DNA of 64,000 bases from Leptospira fluminis (GTDB lineage: Bacteria > Spirochaetota > Leptospiria > Leptospirales > Leptospiraceae), in the NCBI RefSeq assembly GCF_004771275.1, contig NZ_RQEV01000007.1, positions 248,001 through 312,000 of the forward strand, in the 5' to 3' direction. The notes under the pieces were generated by a model. That model saw only the letters and a list, made by a program, of their open reading frames with translations. It was not told the origin of the DNA and ran no database searches. Shown piece by piece: positions 46,141 through 54,410 of this stretch. Numbering within the stretch: the first letter of the stretch is position 1; every line of letters begins with the position of its first letter. A program made the position numbers and the translations under genes.

Positions 46141-48648
46141 TTAGCCGCAGCTCAAAAGAACGGGAACCAATCCTCGTCCAGTTTTCTGGGGGCCGAGAGC
46201 CTTACCGACCAACGCGCCCGGTTTTAAATTTTCGGAAGCGACCTTGACTGCATGGCCTCCCGTCAAGCCCGCCACCAAAAGATCTCCCGGGTGGATCGGA
46301 TGGGATTGGGCGTCGACACAAGCGTGAACCACACCCGAGATCGCGACCAACCACTGCCCTTCGACGTGCGGCCGTTCTCCTAGAACCAATGCCGCCGACT
46401 TAACGGCAACACCTACTACGTTTGTCGCATTCGGGTTCTTGGATTTATGAAGACGACCGTCCTCTCCCATGACCAACCAGTCTCCCTCGCCGATCACGTC
46501 GGAAGACTGGACCGGAAAAAATCTCGCGATGCAGTCGATTCCGTTTCCGGTCTGCATGTATACGGTACCGATAAAATCGGATTCCCCCTCCGCCAAGACC
46601 GCCTTGCCGGAGCCCGTCTCGTTCAAAGGCGGGATTCCCTTCCCGCTGGCATACACTGCATATCCCGATCGGGAATGAAACCATCCTCCGAAGCCTCTTT
46701 TTGCCAGTCCCAACACACCTGCCGATTCACGGTCACCCGAAGAACTGTCTCCTCTAGCTCCGAATTTTTCTCCGTATGCGAGCACCCCTATGTTTCGTCC
46801 GGAACCGACGATGCCGGATCCTTTCTCGCTCTCGTTCCGCGCATAAACGATACCGTTATTTTCCGGAGGAGGGGAAATATTCAGATAGGAAGCTTCCACG
46901 GAGCCCTTTAACCGGAGAAATCCGGAATGGGAATTGAAGTCGTGTTCGATCGGAGCGTATTCGTGGGAATGAGGTTTCGGATCTCTATCATCGGACAAAC
47001 GAGGATCGTCAGAGGAAACCACATGGTTTGGAATGGACTTTCCTTTGGGAGCGATGGATACGATCCCCGGATATTCCGTACCGGCCTGTCTTAATCTTTC
47101 GTCGTTTCCTTGTACGACCACTCCTTCCTTATTTTCCCCGGAGCGAGCCAATTGCACAATGCCGAAGGATTGGGCGGTGGCCATTTTTAGGCGTTTATCG
47201 TTCCCCTGGATGGCCGCCTCCGCAGCCTCTTCTCCGCTGGCGGCAAATCGAAGCACTCCGGGAGATTGGGTAGTAGCGGCGCGCAGCCTAGGGTCGTCGG
47301 ACGTAATTACTTTTCCAGGACTCGCTTCTCCCGGAGGAGAAAGTTGGACCAACCCGAATCTCTCGAAAGTCGCATGCTTGAGCCTGTCATCATTTCCCTG
47401 GACTGCGACCCCTTCTTTGGTTTCTCCGTTTTCGGCGAGTTCCACAATTCCGGGAGATTGGGTGGTGGAGAGTTTAAGCCTATCATCATTTCCTTGCACG
47501 ACCCTGCCTGCCCTGGCTTCGGCATTCATCGCAAGCCTCGTTAAACCGAAGGACGTTTCCGTAGCGTGTTTGAGCCTTCTGTCGCTCCCTTGGACGACTA
47601 CTCCTTCCTTTTCCTCTCCATCGGAAGCAAGTTCCACGATTCCTTTATATTCGGTGGAAGAATCTCTCAGCCTCCTGTCGTTTGCCTGAACTGCGGCGCC
47701 TTCCGAAGTCTCCCCGTCCACTGCCAGACGGACCAACCCGGAACGAAGTACGGTCGCATACGGAAGGGGCTCCGCAGTGGGTTTTTGCGTAAGGTCGCTC
47801 AAGTAGGGGGAAGCGTATAATTCCACCTCCACGATCCGAGTGGAATATTTTTCCTGCCCTGCAGCCTTCACCGGACGGGAAACGAATTTCAGAAACCGGA
47901 TATTTGTGGGCAAAAACCGCCACTGATACCAAACTCCCGGCTCCGAAAGAAATTGATTCTCTTCCAAAAGCTGGTTCCAAGTAAGATCGTCTTCACTGCA
48001 ATAAACGGTAAAAACTTCGGGAAAATGGGTCGGAATATTTTTGGGCGAAAGCAGGCGAAGTTCGTTTACACGACTGATGGAGCCTAAATCCACCAGAAAG
48101 AATTCCTCTTTCGGTTGTCCGGATTCCCGGGAGGCCCACCCGTACTCCGGACGTTCATCGATGAGATTTTCCTTTACCCAGAGTCTGTCCTGCTCCGAAC
48201 TCACTTCCACCTGAACGATCCCCGAAATCCCCACCTCCAAATCGGCGATGGCGACCTTCCACTTTCCCCCTTCCTTTTCGGAGACCTTACTTACGAATTT
48301 CAGATAATTCGCACGTACAAGAGAAAAGTTCCATTGGCCGAATTTTCGATTGGAACGACGAAAACCGGTTTCCTGTAAAATCGGCTCCCAAACTTTTCCA
48401 TCCAGAGAAACTTCGAACCGAAACGTATCCGGAAAGAACGACGCCTGAGGGTCCGAGGTGTGCAGCTTAATTTGATTAAAACTAGACCCTTCCGCCAAAG
48501 CAAGAGTCAAAATCCCTATTCCTGGCGTGTCCAAACTTTCGGAATATCCCCGAAGTTTTCCTTCTTTCAAGTCAAAGGATCCTTTTGTCCGAACTTCTCG
48601 GATTTTTACTGGCTGGGGGTGACTGATTCGGATGGAATCTTGGTTCAT
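46141..48648 (-). CDS. Large protein with two discoidin domains and tail-fibre-like repeats
   Basis: An 835-residue protein with no signal peptide. Residues about 1-143 and 145-283 each look like an F5/8 type C (discoidin) carbohydrate-binding domain (FRFEVSLDGKVWEPI and FTVYCSEDDLTWNQL are the recurring FxVxxSxDxxxW pattern). Residues about 300-556 hold eight copies of a 32-residue unit, G-(I/L)-V-x-L-A-x-x-G-E-...-V-V-Q-G-N-D-x-R-L, similar to repeats in phage tail fibres. A DPKPHSHEYAPIEHDFNSH segment and a long C-terminal domain follow, with GYAVYASG and GDLLVAGLTGGHAVKV. The C-terminal part resembles bacterial surface or tail-tip proteins. Secretion route is unclear. It may bind glycans at the surface or be a leftover of a phage tail gene; no other phage genes are near. 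Confidence 0.75.
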   Translation of the reverse strand: MNQDSIRISHPQPVKIREVRTKGSFDLKEGKLRGYSESLDTPGIGILTLALAEGSSFNQIKLHTSDPQASFFPDTFRFEVSLDGKVWEPILQETGFRRSNRKFGQWNFSLVRANYLKFVSKVSEKEGGKWKVAIADLEVGISGIVQVEVSSEQDRLWVKENLIDERPEYGWASRESGQPKEEFFLVDLGSISRVNELRLLSPKNIPTHFPEVFTVYCSEDDLTWNQLLEENQFLSEPGVWYQWRFLPTNIRFLKFVSRPVKAAGQEKYSTRIVEVELYASPYLSDLTQKPTAEPLPYATVLRSGLVRLAVDGETSEGAAVQANDRRLRDSSTEYKGIVELASDGEEKEGVVVQGSDRRLKHATETSFGLTRLAMNAEARAGRVVQGNDDRLKLSTTQSPGIVELAENGETKEGVAVQGNDDRLKHATFERFGLVQLSPPGEASPGKVITSDDPRLRAATTQSPGVLRFAASGEEAAEAAIQGNDKRLKMATAQSFGIVQLARSGENKEGVVVQGNDERLRQAGTEYPGIVSIAPKGKSIPNHVVSSDDPRLSDDRDPKPHSHEYAPIEHDFNSHSGFLRLKGSVEASYLNISPPPENNGIVYARNESEKGSGIVGSGRNIGVLAYGEKFGARGDSSSGDRESAGVLGLAKRGFGGWFHSRSGYAVYASGKGIPPLNETGSGKAVLAEGESDFIGTVYMQTGNGIDCIARFFPVQSSDVIGEGDWLVMGEDGRLHKSKNPNATNVVGVAVKSAALVLGERPHVEGQWLVAISGVVHACVDAQSHPIHPGDLLVAGLTGGHAVKVASENLKPGALVGKALGPQKTGRGLVPVLLSCG

Positions 48649-48767
48649 ACGGGTTTAAGTTGGTCCTTCAAATTTGCCGGAACGTTTCCTCTGCTCAATC
48701 GCAGAAAGGTGGTTCGGAATCTCTTTTTTAAACTGAAGCATACGTTCGAATGGCAAAGCGCTCGTTT

Positions 48768-49673
48768 TCATACTCTCGTACGATTTTCCTCGTGCTTTGC
48801 GGAAAATATAACCAGTATCGATGGGTGGATTGTGTCTGTGAAGTACTTTGTAACGATAGCCCTCAAGGAGGGAGGAACGGGATCTAGAAGGAGAAGGGTT
48901 CTTCCGTCCGGCTCCACTCGGATATTTTTTAACACAGCCACACTGGAAGGGGAAAGAAGTCCGGAACACCAATCCAGAAACCCTTGCCAAGACGCCTCAT
49001 GGTGCCTGAAACCAGGTTCCGCCCGTTCTCCTGGTCGCACCGGATTATGCTCAAAATTCGGCGGTTTTTGAGAAGAAGACAGATTTCTGCAAATCCCTCG
49101 AAGGTAGTACAAGTTTCTTTCCTGGTTTTGGGCCTTTGCAATTTCCATGGCTTCCGATAGGATGGCAGGTCCGTATTCGGAAGAAAGGGTATCTAAAGAC
49201 AACTTCTGCGCGTCTTTCCGCAGATTTGGTTTTTGGTTCTGGGTATTGTGAATGGTTATATTTATATTGTTTGGGGATACTGGCGGAACCCCCTCGGCCG
49301 AGTTTTTATCACCCCCTGGGAGATCCCGGTCCATCCCTCCGAGGGTTCCAAAAGTAATCCCCTGGGGTGGAATTTTAGAACCGGAAAAATGAAAGCAGAA
49401 ATAATACATCGTGTTCTTGTGTCCCGTGCCGGGAACAAATTGGAGTAGGCCTGCCTTGACCAGGTCTCTTTTTCCTTCATTGATCGACTTTTTGGTTTTT
49501 AGTCCGGTGAGCTTGAGCAGGATTTCGTTACTAGGCCAGACCGGCTTAAAGGTGTGATCGCTAAATTTAAGCAGCACTAAGTATAAGGTCTTTGCTGCGG
49601 AAGAAAGGCGCGCCCAAACACCGGAATCGATGATTTCAGAAAGGAATTTGATGTACGGAATATGCTCTCCCAT
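48768..49673 (-). CDS. Plasmid-type replication initiator (Rep) candidate
   Basis: A 301-residue protein beginning MGEHIPYIKFLSEIIDSGVWARLSSAAKTLYLVLLKFSD, then FKPVWPSNEILLKLTGLKTKKSINEGKRDLVKAGLLQF, a winged-helix layout like initiator/helix-turn-helix domains of plasmid Rep proteins and phage replication proteins. The middle is a Pro/Asn-rich linker. The C-terminal SWQGFLDWCSGLLSPSSVAVLKNI... resembles the DnaA-N/DnaD-like tail domains. It lies next to parB-parA with an intergenic region full of palindromes and a candidate antisense RNA, which is the strongest support. No enzymatic motif is visible. Confidence 0.68.
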   Translation of the reverse strand: MGEHIPYIKFLSEIIDSGVWARLSSAAKTLYLVLLKFSDHTFKPVWPSNEILLKLTGLKTKKSINEGKRDLVKAGLLQFVPGTGHKNTMYYFCFHFSGSKIPPQGITFGTLGGMDRDLPGGDKNSAEGVPPVSPNNINITIHNTQNQKPNLRKDAQKLSLDTLSSEYGPAILSEAMEIAKAQNQERNLYYLRGICRNLSSSQKPPNFEHNPVRPGERAEPGFRHHEASWQGFLDWCSGLLSPSSVAVLKNIRVEPDGRTLLLLDPVPPSLRAIVTKYFTDTIHPSILVIFSAKHEENRTRV

Positions 49674-49735
49674 GCCACAGACCCTTTTGCCCCCGAAAGC
49701 AAAAAATTAATTTTAAGCAAAAAATCCGAAGGGAG

Positions 49736-49764
49736 TTGACATTATCCGACATAGGAATCATTAT
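49736..49764 (+). promoter_or_regulatory. Plus-strand promoter within the rep leader
   Basis: TTGACA at 49736-49741, 17 bases, then CATTAT at 49759-49764. The -35 is consensus and the spacing ideal. The inverted repeat GACATA-N8-TATGTC covers the -10, so a repressor could act here. Confidence 0.6.
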
Positions 49765-49770
49765 GTCTCA

Positions 49771-49830
49771 TCCAACAACATTCCTTCGGGAAGGTCCGGC
49801 CCCTGGAACTCTCCAGGGGAGTTTTTTATT
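49771..49830 (+). ncRNA. Candidate antisense copy-control RNA
   Basis: From the promoter at 49736 to a rho-independent terminator at 49800-49830 a transcript of about 60 bases is predicted. It contains no protein-size frame. It runs opposite to rep, about 100 bases upstream of its ATG, so it would be antisense to the rep leader, as the ctRNAs of plasmids such as R1 or pIP501 are. The function is inference. Confidence 0.55.
49800..49830 (+). terminator. Rho-independent terminator
   Basis: CCCCTGGA-ACTC-TCCAGGGG followed by AGTTTTTTATTT. The eight-base perfect stem and T-run make this the clearest terminator in the window. Confidence 0.88.
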
Positions 49831-49902
49831 TCCGGACAACAGAATATAGAAGTTCCTTTCTCCCTTCGGGACGGAAGAAAAGTACTACATTTCCGTTTAG
49901 AA

Positions 49903-49919
49903 TATTATGTCACATAATA
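49903..49919. promoter_or_regulatory. 17-bp palindrome upstream of rep
   Basis: TATTATGT-C-ACATAATA, perfect eight-base arms around one base. The half TTATGTC also occurs at 49761-49767 near the antisense promoter. Likely a protein-binding site in rep control or the origin. Confidence 0.6.
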
Positions 49920-49984
49920 GTTCGCTTTTTCTCTCTGTCAATCCCATTGCCTGTCTTTGATCTTTTTCGATAAAAATCTTTTGC

Positions 49985-50004
49985 TAAGTACTTGTTTGTA
50001 CTTA
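49985..50004. promoter_or_regulatory. Inverted repeat TAAGTAC-N6-GTACTTA
   Basis: Perfect seven-base arms with a six-base spacer, in an A+T-rich segment between parB's end and the rep upstream region. A binding site for Rep or a repressor is plausible. Confidence 0.5.
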
Positions 50005-50059
50005 CATTTCGTTTAACAATAAATGTTAAGGAATTTGCTCGCGGAGAGATCCGATTCGA

Positions 50060-50902
50060 TCAGGGAGATTTACCGAATTTTTTCGGGATCTCTTTTCTTA
50101 AGAATTTATAAAGGTCTTGCAGAAATGTTTCATCTTCGCTGGAAAGAAGAATGGAATTTCCTTTTTTGGTCAGTTTGTAAGGATACAGGGAAATTTCTCG
50201 GTTCTTATGTGCAAGGCTGGATGTATCGGAGGGGAAGAGGGAATCTTCTGCCCGGTTAAAGGATTTAGCGTCTTTGACGGTCTTTAACTCGCCGGCTCCG
50301 AATTTTTGTATAAAATCCTGGAAGGTCCCTTTTTTGGATGCAGCTGCGGCTTGGACGAGTAGGTTTTTTGTTTCGACGCCTACTTCTTTGCACGCCCGCA
50401 GTTCTTCCTTGGTTAAGCCCGCGATCCCTAGCAGTTCTGTCATATAGCTTCTGCTTTTTCCGAATAGATTGCCTAGTTCCAGGTCCGTATAGGAGAACGT
50501 AATTTTCAGGTGGCTCATTGCCTCAATCTCTTCATACGGAGATAAATTTTCCCTCTGCAAATTCTCGATGATCGCAAGTCGAAACGTTTCCTTTGCGTCT
50601 CTGTCCAAGATTTTGCATTCCACTTCCGTCCAATTTAAGAGAGAGGCCGCGTGGTATCTTCTTTCCCCCGCTATAATCGTGTAGAATTCTTCGTTTGATT
50701 GTTTCGTAACAAGTATCGGTTGGAGGAGTCCGTCCTTTTGCAAACTCTGGGCGAGTTCTTCGACCCCTTTCTTTCTCTCTTGCCTAGGTTGGTTTTCCGA
50801 AGGGCGGATTTTTTCTAAACGGATTTTGCGGATCGTGCCCTCCAGCTTTTCCGCCTGGAAGACATCGGCCAGAGAACCTAACCGTTTACTTTTTGAGCTC
50901 AT
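50060..50902 (-). CDS. parB: ParB-family partition protein (second system)
   Basis: A 280-residue ParB. The N-terminal motif is IRPSENQPRQERKKGVEELAQSLQKDGLLQPILVTKQSN, then AGERRYHAASLL, then a central DNA-binding part (HLKITFSYTDLELGNLFGKSRSYMTELLGIAGL). The C-terminal half differs from the ParB at 27388. It overlaps parA by 17 bases. It should bind parS sites and work with the ParA below; the GTCGGA palindromes at 51661 and 51893 are candidate targets. Confidence 0.92.
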   Translation of the reverse strand: MSSKSKRLGSLADVFQAEKLEGTIRKIRLEKIRPSENQPRQERKKGVEELAQSLQKDGLLQPILVTKQSNEEFYTIIAGERRYHAASLLNWTEVECKILDRDAKETFRLAIIENLQRENLSPYEEIEAMSHLKITFSYTDLELGNLFGKSRSYMTELLGIAGLTKEELRACKEVGVETKNLLVQAAAASKKGTFQDFIQKFGAGELKTVKDAKSFNRAEDSLFPSDTSSLAHKNREISLYPYKLTKKGNSILLSSEDETFLQDLYKFLRKEIPKKFGKSP

Positions 50903-51638
50903 TTAGGAACTCCTCTACAAAGCCTTCGTATTCTTGGGCTTGCCGACTGGATTTATTATAGTCGTAGACCGATTTTTTGGCCAGATGCGATTCTCCTACC
51001 GCAACTCCGTCGGAAATGCTATTTTCAAAAATCCTAAAATACTTCGTAAGTACAGGAATGATGGTCTTAGTTAAAAGCGTTTGGGGCTTAAGTTGGGTGA
51101 CTAGGGCGCCTAGGATTTCTAACCCAGGGTTGATCCTTTTTTTGATGCTATTGATTGTCTGTTGCAAGCCCAGGATTCCATCTACGGAAAATTTTTCCGC
51201 CTGCAGGGGAATGATCACATAATTCGAAGCCACGAGAGCATTGATCGTAAAAATGGAAAGGCTAGGGGGGCAGTCTATGATACAAAAATCTAGTTCTTTT
51301 TCCAGATCGGATAGGGCGTCCCTGAGTATATAAGGGGCGTCGACGATCGCGGCAACCGTCTCCGCTTCTGCCAGGGTCAACTTGGAGGGAGCTATGCTTA
51401 GGTTGTCCACGTGAGTGGGAACGATTACGTCCCGCACTTTTGCTTTCGATTGAAAAATATTATGCATGGACTTTTCCAGGTTGTCCGGGTTCAAAAAAAT
51501 ACCCGTGGAATTTGCCTGCGGATCAATGTCTATGATCAGTGTTTTTTTTCCTCGGCGGGCTAGCCCCCACGCTAGATTCAGGGAAGTGGTGGTCTTGCCT
51601 TCCCCTCCTTTTTGATTGGCTATAGATACTACGATCAT
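50886..51638 (-). CDS. parA: ParA-family partition ATPase (second system)
   Basis: A 250-residue ParA/Soj ATPase with the ATPase at the very N-terminus (KGGEGKTT at residues 10-17), LIIDIDPQANST and CIIDCPPSLS as Walker A' and B. It lacks the N-terminal extension of the other ParA in this window. The Walker A is again KGGEGKTT. The ATG has AAGGGA upstream. A 14-base near-palindrome lies 22 bases upstream of the start. Confidence 0.95.
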   Translation of the reverse strand: MIVVSIANQKGGEGKTTTSLNLAWGLARRGKKTLIIDIDPQANSTGIFLNPDNLEKSMHNIFQSKAKVRDVIVPTHVDNLSIAPSKLTLAEAETVAAIVDAPYILRDALSDLEKELDFCIIDCPPSLSIFTINALVASNYVIIPLQAEKFSVDGILGLQQTINSIKKRINPGLEILGALVTQLKPQTLLTKTIIPVLTKYFRIFENSISDGVAVGESHLAKKSVYDYNKSSRQAQEYEGFVEEFLNELKK

Positions 51639-51660
51639 TCTGGTCCCTTGTATTTCAATT

Positions 51661-51674
51661 GTCGGATGTCCGAC
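51661..51674. promoter_or_regulatory. GTCGGA palindrome upstream of parA
   Basis: GTCGGATGTCCGAC, palindromic but for one position, 22 bases upstream of parA. Its partner at 51893 is perfect. It probably is an operator for parA or a parS-type site. Confidence 0.6.
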
Positions 51675-51892
51675 ATCCTAACCTTTACGAGAGGTAAATT
51701 TCTTTCTAACGAATCGACTTTTATTAGGAAAAATCTTATGCGAGCTTTAAAATAGGAGCTCAGGTACTGGAATTTTCCTGTGCTCAGTTTTCCATTGGTA
51801 AGAAGGGCAGAGTGGATTCAACACATTCTCCGAAAAAAAGATTTTTAGGACCTACGGCAAAATATATGTGGGCCTTGATTTTTATCTCCAAT

Positions 51893-51906
51893 GTCGGACG
51901 TCCGAC
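51893..51906. promoter_or_regulatory. GTCGGACGTCCGAC palindrome upstream of the NtrC-like gene
   Basis: A perfect 14-base palindrome, 20 bases before the ATG of the divergent gene. With the copy at 51661 it brackets the 290-base divergent intergenic region. Confidence 0.65.
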
Positions 51907-51926
51907 GAAATTAATTCGACCGGTAC

Positions 51927-53306
51927 ATGGTTGACGCCATGCTTAATTTTAAACAATCTTCCAACATGGAACCCAGTGTTCGGGATTTAATCTATGGAAG
52001 CATTTCTACAAAAGAGCTTCGCTTTTTGCTCCCGGAGACATTTCCTTATTTATTGCGGGTTTTAAAAGGTGAAGTGGGACTTTTGGTCCTTGCCTCCGAT
52101 TTTGAGCCGGGGGCCTTGGAAGAGGTCGCTTCCTCGGGCTACGGAGAAGAAGGTTTTTTTTATACTTTCTTGTCCAGGGGTTCTGAGGTTCGGCGTTCTT
52201 TAGAATCGGAGAGATCTCCATTTTTTCTTTCTAAAGACCAATCTTCCGGCTTATATAAGAGCGAATCCGCAGGGTGCTTGCTTTCAGGGATTTATTCGGA
52301 CGAAAAACTCGAAGGATTTTTATTAATCGAACTATCCTCTCCTCCCGAGCCTTGGCAGACGATACTGCTGGCCCTTCTTTGTCAAAATATCGCTCGGTCC
52401 TTCAAGAGCGAAAAAAAAGAGACCATCGGTTTTGCCCCTTCTCGCGAAACTATCGAAGAAAGATGGAGTCGCATGGGGAAACTTCTATTTCGGATGAGCG
52501 GCGGGGGAAAAGCAGCCCTAGATAACTATCGCAAATTGGGTATGTTAAAAATCCGTGGGCCAAGAAGTTCCGGCAAAAAGACTTTGGCCAAATGGCTACA
52601 TCGAAACGAATCCTCGGACAGGGGATTTTTGGTGATCGGTGTGCTTCCGGAGCAAGGCGGGAAATTGGAGAAGTCGCTGGAAGAATGGGAAACCATGGTC
52701 CAAGGTGGGACTCTCATTTTTGAGAAAATCCAGGAGTATTCGGCTCTACAGCAAAAATTATTGTACGAATATGCGGTTGCAGAAAGAAGCCGGCCTCGAC
52801 TTGTCTTTTTGGAAAATTCGGAAATTTCCCCCAAGGAGGAGCTCGTTTTTTTTCGGTCATTCTTAGAGTCCAATTTTGTAGAATTACCCATCTGGAGCAA
52901 TTGGCCCAAAGAGGATAGAGAGGAAATGGTGACTCTTTTTTTTGAAGAGGCCAGGGAGGCTCAAGGGCGTCGAGATCTGGTGCTATCGAAGCAAGCGAAG
53001 ATTCGTTTGGTTCATCCGGAAATGAATCGAAATTTAGAGGATCTTAGGAACCTGATAGAGGAAGGGGTTTTGCATACTTCCGGGAGAGAACTTTTAGGAT
53101 TTTCGGAGATGATCAATCGTCCTCAAGGAGTTTCCATTCCGGAGGCGGACGATTTGGATTTGAGGAAGGCTGTTGAGGCATTGGAGAGGCAAAAAATTCT
53201 TTTAGCCTACAAGTTGTTCGGCGGAAACCAGATCCGCATGTCTAAGGCGCTCGGGATATCCAGGGGCTCCCTTCAGTACAAATTAAAAAATCTGGGACTG
53301 GGGTAA
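51927..53306 (+). CDS. NtrC-like regulator with degenerate AAA+ domain
   Basis: A 459-residue protein with three parts: an N-terminal GAF-like region (about 1-170), an AAA+-like middle (Walker A-like [17 protein letters not shown] near residue 208-224, then [23 protein letters not shown], resembling the GGTLFLDEI...LQ-KLLR motif of sigma54 activators), and a C-terminal Fis-type HTH ([41 protein letters not shown]). The GAFTGA loop that contacts sigma54 is absent and Walker B is FEKI rather than LDEI, so it probably does not activate sigma54 promoters. It may act as a DNA-binding regulator or repressor. It is divergent from parA and is followed four bases later by the next gene. Confidence 0.72.
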   Translation: MVDAMLNFKQSSNMEPSVRDLIYGSISTKELRFLLPETFPYLLRVLKGEVGLLVLASDFEPGALEEVASSGYGEEGFFYTFLSRGSEVRRSLESERSPFFLSKDQSSGLYKSESAGCLLSGIYSDEKLEGFLLIELSSPPEPWQTILLALLCQNIARSFKSEKKETIGFAPSRETIEERWSRMGKLLFRMSGGGKAALDNYRKLGMLKIRGPRSSGKKTLAKWLHRNESSDRGFLVIGVLPEQGGKLEKSLEEWETMVQGGTLIFEKIQEYSALQQKLLYEYAVAERSRPRLVFLENSEISPKEELVFFRSFLESNFVELPIWSNWPKEDREEMVTLFFEEAREAQGRRDLVLSKQAKIRLVHPEMNRNLEDLRNLIEEGVLHTSGRELLGFSEMINRPQGVSIPEADDLDLRKAVEALERQKILLAYKLFGGNQIRMSKALGISRGSLQYKLKNLGLG

Positions 53307-53310
53307 AATT

Positions 53311-54342
53311 TTGGAATTAGATACCTTATACGAAGAAAGAAAAACGCCTGGCGGATTTCTTGTAAAGGTCCGGTTGGCAAAGATGACCTACGTCGTATTT
53401 ACTACCAAGGGTCCGGAAGTTCCCAAGGGGGCGAAAAATCAATCGATCGTAGTTCCGGTTCCTAGGGTCGCTTTTTTGGGCGATGAATTCGACCTATCCC
53501 ATTTTCGTCTGGGAGAACTCAGTTTTGTAAATGTTCGGCAAGGAAAATTAGTCATTCCCTACCAGCACGCCAGTTCCGGCAACGAGGTTCGTACCATATT
53601 TCTGAATAGCGGAAGCGAATGCGATATCCTTCCTGTTATTATTTTCCATTACCGGGAAAGCGAGGATTTTCTGCGTGCAAAGGAAGAAGGGGTAGAACTT
53701 CACCACCTGGTTTTGGATGAAGAATTTCCTCGTCAGGATTTAGTAACACTTAAGATCAGATTCCCCGCTTTGAACATGCTGATCATCAAGAGAAAAGTGG
53801 CCCAAAAACTGGAAGCGCCGGGCGGGGTTATGCCCGGTAAAGAGGAGCTGGAAAGAAGTCTTAGGGAAGAATCCAGTATCGTGGACTTTAATAAGGTTCG
53901 GGCTACGGATCTCTTGGAAAAAGGGAATCTGAATATGCATTCCACCAATCCGGTATTTCTGGCCAGGGTGCATCTCCGAAAACTGGAATTGGAAAAAGTA
54001 AAACAATTGCTCCTGGATTTTTCTCTTCGTCCGGAAGAAGTGATTTTTATCCGTACGTTTTTGGGAGTTATGATTCGCAACGAGGAAAATAAGGAAGAAC
54101 TGAAGGCCTGGCAGGTTAAATTAAAAAATCTTGATGAAGGCTTCCGGTTGGTCGGCATGATTCTGGAAATGAAAGAGACCGAATTCGAATCGGAGCTGGA
54201 CAAAGGATTTTCCCGGGACATTGCGAGCATGGTTTATGCGCTTTTGGAAAAAGAGCAAGGTGAGGCGGAGTCTAAAGAGCAGGAAATCGTTCTCTGGGAA
54301 TGGAAACTTAGGACCAAGAGACTTTTCCGAAAATCCGCCTAA
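53311..54342 (+). CDS. Unknown cytoplasmic protein coupled to the NtrC-like gene
   Basis: A 343-residue protein starting at TTG, four bases after the preceding stop. The N-terminal 100 residues include [43 protein letters not shown], which looks beta-rich; the rest is helical and charged. No signal or membrane segment. I recognise no family. Position suggests it works with the regulator above. Confidence 0.55.
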   Translation: MELDTLYEERKTPGGFLVKVRLAKMTYVVFTTKGPEVPKGAKNQSIVVPVPRVAFLGDEFDLSHFRLGELSFVNVRQGKLVIPYQHASSGNEVRTIFLNSGSECDILPVIIFHYRESEDFLRAKEEGVELHHLVLDEEFPRQDLVTLKIRFPALNMLIIKRKVAQKLEAPGGVMPGKEELERSLREESSIVDFNKVRATDLLEKGNLNMHSTNPVFLARVHLRKLELEKVKQLLLDFSLRPEEVIFIRTFLGVMIRNEENKEELKAWQVKLKNLDEGFRLVGMILEMKETEFESELDKGFSRDIASMVYALLEKEQGEAESKEQEIVLWEWKLRTKRLFRKSA

Positions 54343-54410
54343 TTTTTCCAAAAAACAGTAAAAAAGGCTTCCTTTTCTGGCAAAAAGGACTAATTTTCTC
54401 CTATATTCGT

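Larger units (their letters stand above)
49674..50059. other. Rep-ParB intergenic region, candidate origin/control region
   Basis: Between rep and parB lie a near-consensus plus-strand promoter, a strong terminator, and three inverted repeats: GACATA-N8-TATGTC at 49748-49767, TATTATGT-C-ACATAATA at 49903-49919 and TAAGTAC-N6-GTACTTA at 49985-50004. The stretch from about 49915 to 50040 is A+T-rich. No gene is visible. Confidence 0.7.

Noticed and set aside
46980..47750. Regular repeats of about 96 bases suggestive of a CRISPR-like array
   Set aside because: They are coding repeats of 32 residues in one frame with varied sequence, with no short identical repeat and unique spacer pattern.
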